From the NCBI GenBank assembly GCA_964463485.1, contig CAYXDO010000005.1, forward strand, positions 62,001-126,000: 64,000 nucleotides of DNA, written 5' to 3'. A model generated the notes under the pieces. That model was not told the origin of the DNA. It did no database searches and saw nothing but the letters and a program-made list of their open reading frames with translations. Below, piece after piece: positions 18,981 through 27,297 of the stretch. The translations under genes were made by a program, and so were the position numbers. Source of the stretch: CAYXDO01 sp964463485. GTDB lineage: Bacteria > Myxococcota > Kuafuiibacteriia > Kuafuiibacteriales > Kuafuiibacteriaceae. Position 1 is the first letter of the stretch, and each line of letters starts with the position of its first letter.

Positions 18981-19328
18981 ACTGCGGTGGAATTGCTTGG
19001 GCTTCGACGACCTCAGCCCGATCGGGTAGCTTGAGGCGAATTTCGAGTTCGAGTTCGAGTTCGAGCACGAGCACGAGCACGAACAAGCACGAGCACGAAC
19101 GAGCACGAGCACGAACGAGCACGAGCACGAACGAGCACGAGCACGAATGCCACACGCGAATTCCGAGACTCGTCGACTTCTAGAATCGGACGAGGACGAC
19201 ATGCGGTGGAATGTACGGAGTTTCGTGCTCGTCCTCGTTCGTGCTCGTGCTCGTGCTCGTTCGTGCTCATGCTCGTGAGATTTCGAGGGCTTACGGTAGG
19301 GAAGCTCAAGGTCTATTTCCACCGCAGT
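18981..19328. mobile_element. MITE-like palindromic element with 12-base terminal inverted repeats
   Basis: ACTGCGGTGGAA at 18981-18992 is repeated perfectly in inverted form at 19317-19328; a third copy of GCGGTGGAA lies inside at 19203. The body (about 350 bases) contains a tract of CGAGCACGAGCACGAA repeats (19034-19146) and its inverted counterpart TTCGTGCTCGTGCTCG (19223-19280), so the whole can fold on itself. No transposase frame is present. A decayed copy of the CCGCAGGCA hairpin (18941-18970) lies just outside. The rest of 18896-19465 holds no gene that I can support. Confidence 0.5.
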
Positions 19329-19465
19329 AGTCCTGTCCGAACAGGACGTTGGGGCTGTGGGACTGAGCGTAACCTAGCCAGGCGCGCTCTGGTCGAGGTA
19401 ACATCCAGGGCCAGGGCTGGGCCTGGTCAATGCCATGGCACAGCCACTGCAGCCAGAGGCTCGAT

Positions 19466-20506
19466 ATGGTGATGAATCGCTTAGCCCTCCTCAGTCTTGC
19501 CTTGCTCGTGGCCTGCGGGCCCACCCCTAGCGAAGAAGCGCCGTGCGAGGACGTGTACATGACGCTGCCACCGTCCGGCAGTGGGTTGGTCCTGAACTGC
19601 GCGGGGACGGAAGCTCTGCTGATCAATCCCGAGAAGGAAGTGGCCGACCTCGCTATCGAAAGCACCACATTTTTCGGTGAAGCCGAGACCTACTCATCGG
19701 CGTTTCAGGCCTTTCGGATCACCACCCTGAATGAGGAGCCGGGCAATGAGCTTCTGGCGTACCTCCAATTTCGCGACCTAGACCCAAGCGGCGTTCCCTC
19801 GACGACCGTGCGTCAGACGATTGATATTCACGTCCAGATCGTAGGAGCCGATGAGCCCATTCGGCCGAAGATCGTCGTCTACGACATCGACTCTCAATGG
19901 GACGAAGAGAATTTTCCCGACCCTACGAAGCCCGTGACTGTCTATGACCAAATCTTCCTCGGCGCGGATATCGCTGGGCTCCAGCCGGAGGAGGTCGCGT
20001 TCAGTTGGGGGCTGGTTGGATCAACCAACCCGAGGATGAACATCAAGATCGGAGAGGAATCCGGTTCCAGCATCGATCGGTGGGAGTGCACACCGGAGAT
20101 GGCGGCGAAAAACCGCTGCGCGCGGTATCAGCCGCTAGGTCTGGGCAAAGTGCAGATCGAGCTCCGCGCCGCCCGACTGTCGGACAGCGAGACTTACTCC
20201 GCGAGGATCGTGTTCGATGTCGTCGAAACGGCCTTCGTGATGACTCCGGACGAGGTCCTCCCCGCGGAAAAAGTACGTGCAACGGCCGTCGATGTCTGGG
20301 ATGGCAAGCCGGTCAAGGAATGGAAGTGGGCACTCATGAACGTGGGTGAAGTCTCGCCGCACCCCTGGAAGTGGGAGCATGCGGAAGTCGTGCGAGAAGG
20401 CCCCGTCGCGGAGTTCCAGATTCCCGGCCGCTACAACGGAATCTCGCTGCAAATGACTTTCGACGATGGATCTAGGTCATTGGTCGAGCATATGTTTCGC
20501 TATTGA
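19466..20506 (+). CDS. Lipoprotein, unknown function
   Basis: Length 346 residues. ATG 19466 (AGAGG about 6 bases upstream) or ATG 19472 gives a lipoprotein signal ending in LLVAC. The mature part is beta-rich with three possible Ig-like units (near residues 50-140, 140-250 and 260-346), for example TVRQTIDIHVQIVGADEPIRPKI and ARIVFDVVETAFVMTPDEVLPAEKVRATAVDVWDGKP. No enzyme motif or recognised family. It converges on the large lipoprotein at 20500-23124, sharing 7 bases at the 3' ends. Confidence 0.7.
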   Translation: MVMNRLALLSLALLVACGPTPSEEAPCEDVYMTLPPSGSGLVLNCAGTEALLINPEKEVADLAIESTTFFGEAETYSSAFQAFRITTLNEEPGNELLAYLQFRDLDPSGVPSTTVRQTIDIHVQIVGADEPIRPKIVVYDIDSQWDEENFPDPTKPVTVYDQIFLGADIAGLQPEEVAFSWGLVGSTNPRMNIKIGEESGSSIDRWECTPEMAAKNRCARYQPLGLGKVQIELRAARLSDSETYSARIVFDVVETAFVMTPDEVLPAEKVRATAVDVWDGKPVKEWKWALMNVGEVSPHPWKWEHAEVVREGPVAEFQIPGRYNGISLQMTFDDGSRSLVEHMFRY

Positions 20507-23124
20507 ACGTCATGCGCCCAGATCTCTCCGAACTTCCCGTCCAGGAGACTGACTCCGGACCAAGCACTTCCTGCCACCCACTCCGCGGCTGCTCCGGTGA
20601 TTCGCTCTGGCACACCTGGCACCCAGATCGTGTCTCCCCTGTCGGTTGCGAAGGCCGTAGCGACGCCATGGATCGAAGCGCTCACCAGCAGGGGGGCTAA
20701 GGTCCCCCGAAATTCCTCGGACCGCGCTGAGCTGGAACTATGATTCCTCTCACAGCCCACCAGTGCAGCCACGCGATCTCGATCGGACACGTACGCTGCG
20801 GCCAGCGCGTCCGGACAGACGACCCTCACGATTGCCTTCTCATTCACAGACTCAACCCAGTTCGTCAAGTTGAAGCCTGCTCGCTCCCGGATGACTGCGC
20901 CGCCTTCTGCCCAAGCGAGTACACCGGAGGACGAGCTCAGTTGGTCGAACGCACCCTGACGCTTCTCTTCAACGATCCCCTCCTCGGTCCGACGAAACCA
21001 TTCCCATTGCCCACCAGGAACTCGCGCGGCGAGGAGTCCGTCCATACCCACCGCAAGCCGTTCGACCCGGCCCGAAGCACCAACTCCGCCCAGGGCTCCA
21101 AACGAGTCCCCGTCGAACGTAAAAAAGCGCGAGGTGCCATTCACGGCCGAGCCGGAGATCACGATGTCGCCGGCTGAGTGATCGTACTCGGCGGCGCTCA
21201 GCTCGAACTCGGCAAACTGATCCGTCTCTGCGATTTCGAAGCGAGTCGCGCTCGTCGTTGTTGCGGCAAGGAATTTGGCCCCGAACACGACCAGCCGACC
21301 ATCCTCGAAGGCAGCACCGGCGACGAAGTCAACTCGTCGCACCGGGAAGGTGGGGACTACTTGCGGAACGGTTCCCAATTCGTATTTTGCGATGATTTCG
21401 ACGCGGTGGCCTGCTTGGGACAGCAGGAGTGACGAAGTGGCATTGAGCGCTACCAGCAACACTTCGCCGCGCCCCGATAGGCGGCTTGAGTGATCGAGCG
21501 TCGCGAGATTTCCCGGCACGAGAAACGTCTCGAGCACGTCGTTCGCACGGAGCACTATTGATGGCAAGGCCAGGCCAGTGCCAAGGTCGCCAACGCACTC
21601 ATGGTCGGGCAGCCGATGTATCTGAGTCGAGCGACTCTCGACCTCATAAGTCATCACCACCGCCTCGAGGTCCGCCCCAACCACCCTTCCGCACGCGGCC
21701 ACGACGCCATCCTGTATTTCGGTCACGAACCGCATCTCCACTTCGGACTCACTCGTCCGTGCCGTGCACTGGACGCGTCCGTCCTCGCCGATTTTCCAGA
21801 AGTCACCTCGGTCCGTCACGCCCACCACTTCCGAGCCCACGACCTCCGAACCCAACACTACCGCGTCCTTGGCTCTCCCCTCACACCCAGTCAGCTCGAC
21901 GTGGTCGCAGACGCCAAACCGGCCACAGCTCTTCACGACCCTCTCGGCCAGCCCCAACACGAGGACGCTCCCGGCGTCCGCGCCCCGTTGCCACCACCGC
22001 AACGTCACCGGCGCCGTCGAGCTCGCCGCGAGCTCGTCTCCTCCGAACGGGGCTCCGACCTCGCCCGCCGCACTCAGCGGATACAACGTGACTCCGCGCT
22101 CCGAGCGCCGCGCGATCACGAACTCCGCACCCTCGCCCTGCAACCCCGTCGCCACGATCGCCTCGGCCGGCGCGGACAGGGCGTACGCGCTCGACAACTC
22201 CGGCAGGTCCGTACCCAAACCCACCGTCGGCACCATCGTCACTTCGAACCGCGGCGTGCTGGTCGCGTCGTCTCGCGAGAGGATCGCCAGCAACCCGTCT
22301 TCCCGATAACCGACGTCCAGGACGGTCTTCGTCGTGATGGACGCGCCGAGGATCGGCCCCGTGTCGACTCTTCGGATCCTCGTGGGCTTGTCGGATACGA
22401 GCGGAGGCATCGGACACGCACAAGCTCCCGAGAAATCGAGCTTCAAGGTCGCGGCGAGCTCGGGCTCCTCGTCGAAGCCGACCGACTCACTCCGCCCGCG
22501 CGTGTATCTCGTTGCTTTGCCTAGCCCGAACGCAGGACAGACATCTCCCCGAAACATCAACGCTGGCGGGCCCTCGGTCTCCCAGAGGCAACGACCGCAC
22601 TCTCCAAACCCAGGCTCGCTCTCCACCTCCGAGGCCCTGACTCGCAGCTGCTCGAAGAGCTCGGCGCCACTCGGTGGGTCTTCGTCGGCGATCGTTAGGT
22701 GACTCGGATCGAGCTCCACGATGACGAGCTTGCCGTCGTCTCCCGCGTCGAAATCGATTCGGCTCGCGGGCCCTTCGACCGCCACACTTTCTCCCGCGTA
22801 CCGAGCCGACCGCCTCCAAACCCATCCCTCTGGCGTCCACCGCGCCATCATCGCGGTCTCTGGACCGTCCTCTGCCCGCAACCCCGAAATCACCTGCAGT
22901 CTGTCGGGGTCCGCAGGCAAACTCAGCGTTCCTAGGCCCGTCTCGCAGGCCGCCAGGCTCACCATCAAGACGGGACCCACCAAGCCGAGTCCCCTGGGCG
23001 CCAACGCTGAGGAGCCGCAGGCGAGACGCCTGCGGTCCCAGGTGTCCGGATGATCCCTGGATGTCAACGCTGAGGAGCCGCAGGCAAGGTGCCTGCGGTC
23101 CCGGGGCTCCGGCGGGCGTTTCAT
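20500..23124 (-). CDS. Large lipoprotein with hairpin repeats inside the signal-peptide region
   Basis: Length 874 residues from ATG 23124, whose ATG overlaps the stop of the upstream gene (ATGA), which favours this start. The hydrophobic segment and lipobox (VLMVSLAAC) begin only about 50 residues later; the intervening residues are encoded by two in-frame copies of the REP-like hairpin. A TTG at 23004 would give a compact normal signal (MAPRGLGLVGPVLMVSLAAC), so the true start is uncertain. The mature protein is beta-rich with recurring blades (for example GVTDRGDFWKIGEDGRV) and a tandem GSEVVGSEVVG; a propeller is likely. No family recognised. It is the last gene of an rnd-containing run. 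Confidence 0.72.
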   Translation of the reverse strand: MKRPPEPRDRRHLACGSSALTSRDHPDTWDRRRLACGSSALAPRGLGLVGPVLMVSLAACETGLGTLSLPADPDRLQVISGLRAEDGPETAMMARWTPEGWVWRRSARYAGESVAVEGPASRIDFDAGDDGKLVIVELDPSHLTIADEDPPSGAELFEQLRVRASEVESEPGFGECGRCLWETEGPPALMFRGDVCPAFGLGKATRYTRGRSESVGFDEEPELAATLKLDFSGACACPMPPLVSDKPTRIRRVDTGPILGASITTKTVLDVGYREDGLLAILSRDDATSTPRFEVTMVPTVGLGTDLPELSSAYALSAPAEAIVATGLQGEGAEFVIARRSERGVTLYPLSAAGEVGAPFGGDELAASSTAPVTLRWWQRGADAGSVLVLGLAERVVKSCGRFGVCDHVELTGCEGRAKDAVVLGSEVVGSEVVGVTDRGDFWKIGEDGRVQCTARTSESEVEMRFVTEIQDGVVAACGRVVGADLEAVVMTYEVESRSTQIHRLPDHECVGDLGTGLALPSIVLRANDVLETFLVPGNLATLDHSSRLSGRGEVLLVALNATSSLLLSQAGHRVEIIAKYELGTVPQVVPTFPVRRVDFVAGAAFEDGRLVVFGAKFLAATTTSATRFEIAETDQFAEFELSAAEYDHSAGDIVISGSAVNGTSRFFTFDGDSFGALGGVGASGRVERLAVGMDGLLAARVPGGQWEWFRRTEEGIVEEKRQGAFDQLSSSSGVLAWAEGGAVIRERAGFNLTNWVESVNEKAIVRVVCPDALAAAYVSDRDRVAALVGCERNHSSSSARSEEFRGTLAPLLVSASIHGVATAFATDRGDTIWVPGVPERITGAAAEWVAGSAWSGVSLLDGKFGEIWAHDVQ

Positions 23125-24263
23125 GGCGCCAGCCCCCAACTCAGAAGCGTCGCGGCCAGACCTACTCCGGCGCCAACGAGCGATACCCAGAGGACTTGGT
23201 TTTCGTCTGCCCCGAACCCGCCCCCGGCCACCATCGAGCCTCCCGCGACGAGGGCTCCGATCCCTACGGGCACGAACGGCACCGAGCCATACCAACCTCC
23301 GCAGCCCGGCTCGTCCCCTCCTTCGGCTACGATGCAGCCCTGACTCGACCGCTCACCCGCCAAGACCGCCCCCGCAGCGACGAGCGCCGTACCCGCGAGC
23401 GCTGCGGCGGAGCCGGCGATCAGGACTCCGGTTCGAGCGACCATGACTTCGGACGTGTGACGGACGCCTAACTTCGGCGCCACCACACTCGGCTCACCCC
23501 ACCGCACACTCAATTCCAAATCGACGGGGTCGTACTCATCGTGCTCGAAGCGCAGCTGACGGTGCCCGATGGGTACGTCGACGAGCTCGAAGGTCTCCTC
23601 GATGGAGCTCACGAAGACGAGGCGACCGTCCAGGCGAACTCGGAACCCCGACGGCAAGCCCACGACTCGAGCTCGTCCGAGGGTACGCCACACACCGGCC
23701 GCTTCGAACGCCGGCCGAAGGTCCCTTCGAACGAGCTGGTCGACGAAGGCGACGAGCGCCTCCGGGTCAGGAACGTCGGCCCAGTCCGTGCTGACGACGA
23801 CTGAACGTTCGAAGGCTTCTGCTTCGATCTCCTGGACGGACCGCGAGCCTCGCGCCGCTCCGATGGCCGCGGCCGTCGCCGTGGACACCAACCTCGCGGA
23901 GACGCGATCGGCTCGTCCGTCGCGGGTGATGACGGACAGTTGCAAGAGAAATCGCGGCGTCGTCCCGGTTCGGGTGCCCGAGATGAGTTGCTGACTCGCG
24001 CAAACGACCTCGGTGGCGCAGGTCCCGAGGGCCTGAGGGTCGAGCTCCCGGAGGCGGAGCGCGGTATTTTCAGAGAGTGACCGATCGAGGGCGTCCAGGA
24101 GGTCGGCGTGGCGGACGACACCTTCCTGCCGGCTCGGATTCAGCTTCATGAACCCGATCGGCTCGCGAGGGCCCACCGGAAAAGCCGGCGCCGGCGCGCT
24201 CGATTCCGCCCAACTCACACTCGGCATGAGTGCGACAAAGACGAACCCGGAGGATCGAAGCAT
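23121..24263 (-). CDS. Secreted/membrane protein with PEGA-like domain and C-terminal helices
   Basis: Length 380 residues. ATG 24263 is chosen because it overlaps the stop of the RNase D gene (TGATG) and starts a clean signal peptide (LRSSGFVFVALMPSVSWAES). Residues 30-220 resemble the alpha/beta receptor-like part often found before PEGA domains in myxobacteria. Residues 225-290 (VVGLPSGFRVRLDGRLVFVSSIEETFELVDVPIGHRQLRFEH) look like a PEGA-type beta domain. Three or four hydrophobic Gly/Ala-rich helices end the protein. It overlaps the next lipoprotein by 4 bases. The role is probably in the envelope; nothing more specific can be said. Confidence 0.72.
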   Translation of the reverse strand: MLRSSGFVFVALMPSVSWAESSAPAPAFPVGPREPIGFMKLNPSRQEGVVRHADLLDALDRSLSENTALRLRELDPQALGTCATEVVCASQQLISGTRTGTTPRFLLQLSVITRDGRADRVSARLVSTATAAAIGAARGSRSVQEIEAEAFERSVVVSTDWADVPDPEALVAFVDQLVRRDLRPAFEAAGVWRTLGRARVVGLPSGFRVRLDGRLVFVSSIEETFELVDVPIGHRQLRFEHDEYDPVDLELSVRWGEPSVVAPKLGVRHTSEVMVARTGVLIAGSAAALAGTALVAAGAVLAGERSSQGCIVAEGGDEPGCGGWYGSVPFVPVGIGALVAGGSMVAGGGFGADENQVLWVSLVGAGVGLAATLLSWGLAP

Positions 24264-25423
24264 CAAGCCACTCTCAAACGATCCCAGAGCTCGGAGGCGC
24301 GCCAAGAGCCGACCTTTGCCGCGAGCGCGGAGAGGTCGTCCGGGGGCTCTCGCGCGAGGTGATCCAGATCTGCGGCCGTGAGCAAGACGCTGGGTTCGAG
24401 GCCGAGCGCGGCGGCCCGTTCGTCTCGAATCGATCTCAAGGTGTTTCGGCGCCGCTCTACAGCGGCCTCCATGCGCGGCGGGCGCTCGCCGCGAGGGCGT
24501 TCCGGAAGCGTCGTCGTGTCGACGAGCCCTCGTGCGATCGCTTCGGCCACACGGGAGAGGCGGCCCCGAGACTTCGGCATGTTGCGCCGACCGGCGAGCC
24601 GGACCACGGCCTCGACGCCGTCTCGTACAGCGATGCGCGCGACCTCAGCGATGCCTTCGTTCGAGAGCACTCGGAACGGAGGAGTGTTGGCCGCGCGTGC
24701 GTCTTGATCCCGCCATTCGAAGGCGGCTCGCAGAGCGCGGGCCTCCCGATCCGAGATCGATGGGGCCGCGAGCTTCCAGAAAGCCGCAGGATCGGGCGTC
24801 TTCTGCACCCAGCGCCTCTTCCTCACGTCATCCGAGTCTTCTCGTTGCCACTCGAGCCGGCCAGCCTGGCGGAGTTGATCCTCGAGCCGCTCGGCCAGCG
24901 GGAGCAGGTACATCGTGTCGCGCCGCGCGTACTCGATCTGTTTGGCCGAGAGCGGGCGCTCCGCCCAATCCGAGCGCTGCTCGGACTTCGTGATCTCGAC
25001 GCCGAGCTCCGACTCGAGCAGAGCCTTGAGGCCGAGCTGTCTGCGGCCCAGGAGCCTCGCGGCGATCATCGTGTCGAACAAGCCGCCGAGCTCGAGGTCG
25101 AAGTCTCGCCGCAGGGAGAGGACGTCGAAGTCCGCGCCGTGGGCGACGATCGTACGCGCCGGATCTTCGAGCAATCGCCGGAGCGGGTCAGCCATCCCGA
25201 GGGCCAGCGGGTCGAAGAGGTAGTCTTCACAGGGCGACGAGATCTGAATGAGACAGACTTTTTCGAAGTATCGATGGAACGAGTCCGCCTCGAGATCGAG
25301 CGCGACGCGCGCATGTTTGGAGAGCCCTGCCAAATCCTCGAGCTCCCCCACCTCGGCGATGAACGCCACCGAGCGCGCCGAGGCCGGGCGGAGCTCGAGC
25401 TCATTTTCCAACTCGGTGATCAT
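24263..25423 (-). CDS. rnd: Ribonuclease D
   Basis: Length 386 residues from ATG 25423, the usual size. A 3'-5' exoribonuclease that trims tRNA and other small RNA 3' ends. The DEDDy active site is complete: ALDLEAD (Asp, Glu), IVAHGADFD (Asp) and YARRDTMY (Tyr...Asp). An HRDC domain follows (about residues 215-290: SISDREARALRAAFEWRDQDARAANTP within it). It is the first gene of a coupled minus-strand run; the next gene starts inside its stop codon (TGATG), an unusual partner for a housekeeping RNase. Confidence 0.93.
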   Translation of the reverse strand: MITELENELELRPASARSVAFIAEVGELEDLAGLSKHARVALDLEADSFHRYFEKVCLIQISSPCEDYLFDPLALGMADPLRRLLEDPARTIVAHGADFDVLSLRRDFDLELGGLFDTMIAARLLGRRQLGLKALLESELGVEITKSEQRSDWAERPLSAKQIEYARRDTMYLLPLAERLEDQLRQAGRLEWQREDSDDVRKRRWVQKTPDPAAFWKLAAPSISDREARALRAAFEWRDQDARAANTPPFRVLSNEGIAEVARIAVRDGVEAVVRLAGRRNMPKSRGRLSRVAEAIARGLVDTTTLPERPRGERPPRMEAAVERRRNTLRSIRDERAAALGLEPSVLLTAADLDHLAREPPDDLSALAAKVGSWRASELWDRLRVA

Positions 25424-25502
25424 GAGTCGCTCATGGGAGCCACCGGAAGATTCTAGCAGGCCGCTGGCCTCGAGGTGCGCCAGAAGCTATCGAATCGAGG
25501 TG

Positions 25503-27269
25503 ATGCACCTTGAATCCGATTCGGCGGTCTTCGCGCCGAAAATTCGCGTCGGCGCGGTCCGCGCGGATGATCGACCACGAGCCGTACTTCCGGCGTGCGG
25601 CCCTCTGTTGCTGCTCGCGCTGCTCACGGCCGCTTCTCCCGTTCGAACGGAGCGCGGCGTCGTGGCGAGCGCCCATCCAGAGGCCTCCGCAGCGGGCGCG
25701 CGAATCCTCGAACGGGGAGGCAACGCGCTCGACGCGCTCGTCGCCACCGCCTACGCGCTCAGCGTCGTGGAGCCGTTCTCCGCTGGCGTTGGGGGCGGCG
25801 GATTTCTGCTCTATCGAGACGCGACCTCGGGCAAGACCTTCGCTGTGGACTACCGAGAGATCGCGCCCAAACGCGCCTCTCGCGACATGTACCTCGCCGA
25901 AGGCAAGGTCGTGCCTGACCTCTCGGTGGATGGTCCCCTCTCCGTCGCCGTACCCGGCATGGTCGTCGGCCTCGCCGACGCTCAAGCCAAGCTCGGAAAG
26001 AAGAAGCTCAGCGACGTGCTCGAGCCAGCGATCGACTTGGCGGCCAATGGCTTCCGCGTCTACCCAGACTTTCACGACGCCAGCGCCATGCGCGTCGACC
26101 TCCTGAACAAATACCCCGCCTCCGCTGCGATCTTCCTGAAAGCGGGAGCTCCTCATGCGGTCGGCGAGCTCTTGGTGCAAAGGGATCTGGCTCGCACGCT
26201 GCGGTCGCTGGCGAAGAGCGGCCCCGAGCTCTTCAAGCGCGGATGGGTCGCGATCGCCATCGCCAAGGAGATGAAGAAGCGGGGCGGAGTCCTCGGCCTC
26301 GATGATCTCGAATCGTACGCCCCTCGATGGCGCGAGCCCCTCGTCGGTTCTTATCGCGGCCGGACCCTCCTCTTCATGCCGCCACCCTCGTCCGGAGGCC
26401 TCGCCATCCTCCAGATCCTCGGCATGCTCGAGCACGACCGAAAAATGCGAGGAAGGACCGATCGCCCAGACGACGTCGACGATCTCCACTTCCTCCTCGA
26501 AGCCATGCGTCGCGCGTACGCCGATCGATCGGTGTATCTCGGCGATCCGGCGTTCACGAAGATCCCCATCGAGCGCTTGCTCGCGCCTGATTACCTGCTC
26601 GAACGATACAAGACGATCGATCCAAAGAAGGCCACGCCCTCCGCGTCCATCGGTGCCGGCCAGGTCGCGCCTCGCGAGCCCAAACACACGACCCACATCA
26701 CGGTGGTCGATGCCGACGGAAATGTCGCAGTCGCAACTCAGACCGTAAACTACGTGTTTGGATCGGGCATCGTCGTTCCGGGCACGGGCGTGCTGCTCAA
26801 CGACGAGATGGACGATTTTTCGGCCGCGCCGGGCGTGCCCAACTCATACGGGCTCGTCGGAGGCGACGCGAACGCCATCGCTCCGGGCAAAGTCCCGCTC
26901 TCCTCCATGACCCCGACGATCATGCTCGAGGACGGCAAGGTCCGGCTCGCCGTAGGCGCGCCTGGAGGTTCGACGATCATCACGACCGTGTTGATGGCGG
27001 TCGTACGCGTCGTCGATCAAGGCATGGGGATCCAAGAGGCCATCGGGCGCGGCCGCTTTCGCAACCAGTGGCTTCCTGACCGTTTGTTCCTAGAGCCAGA
27101 CGCACTTCCGCGACACGTGTTGAGCGAGCTCGAACAGCGGGGACACGTGCCTACGGTGACAGAATACTGGGGCAACGCGATGGCGGTGGAGGTTCTGCCG
27201 GACGGGACGCGTGTCGGTGTCGCCGACTGGCGAGGCTCGGGAGCAGCGGTCGCCCAGCGCGACCCATGA
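25503..27269 (+). CDS. ggt: Gamma-glutamyltransferase (glutathione hydrolase)
   Basis: Length 588 residues from ATG 25503, which gives a long n-region and a hydrophobic signal (GPLLLLALLTAASP). An N-terminal-nucleophile hydrolase that cleaves or transfers the gamma-glutamyl group of glutathione, usually in the periplasm. Motifs: ERGGNALDALVATAYALSVVEP near the N-terminus, GVGGGGFLLY, and the autocleavage site KHTTH with Thr396 as expected nucleophile of the small subunit. PLSSMTPTI and GAPGGSTIITTV complete the active site. It is divergent from rnd, with about 80 bases between the two starts. Confidence 0.93.
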   Translation: MHLESDSAVFAPKIRVGAVRADDRPRAVLPACGPLLLLALLTAASPVRTERGVVASAHPEASAAGARILERGGNALDALVATAYALSVVEPFSAGVGGGGFLLYRDATSGKTFAVDYREIAPKRASRDMYLAEGKVVPDLSVDGPLSVAVPGMVVGLADAQAKLGKKKLSDVLEPAIDLAANGFRVYPDFHDASAMRVDLLNKYPASAAIFLKAGAPHAVGELLVQRDLARTLRSLAKSGPELFKRGWVAIAIAKEMKKRGGVLGLDDLESYAPRWREPLVGSYRGRTLLFMPPPSSGGLAILQILGMLEHDRKMRGRTDRPDDVDDLHFLLEAMRRAYADRSVYLGDPAFTKIPIERLLAPDYLLERYKTIDPKKATPSASIGAGQVAPREPKHTTHITVVDADGNVAVATQTVNYVFGSGIVVPGTGVLLNDEMDDFSAAPGVPNSYGLVGGDANAIAPGKVPLSSMTPTIMLEDGKVRLAVGAPGGSTIITTVLMAVVRVVDQGMGIQEAIGRGRFRNQWLPDRLFLEPDALPRHVLSELEQRGHVPTVTEYWGNAMAVEVLPDGTRVGVADWRGSGAAVAQRDP

Positions 27270-27297
27270 CTCGGGCGCCTCGACCATGACTCCTTGA

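Noticed and set aside
19034..19322. Protein frames rich in EHEHERARARTRTR opposite or along the hexamer tract
   Set aside because: They are translations of a simple repeat; no start or domain is supported.
24230..25456. 408-codon plus-strand frame opposite RNase D
   Set aside because: RNase D on the minus strand has a complete active site; the plus frame has none.
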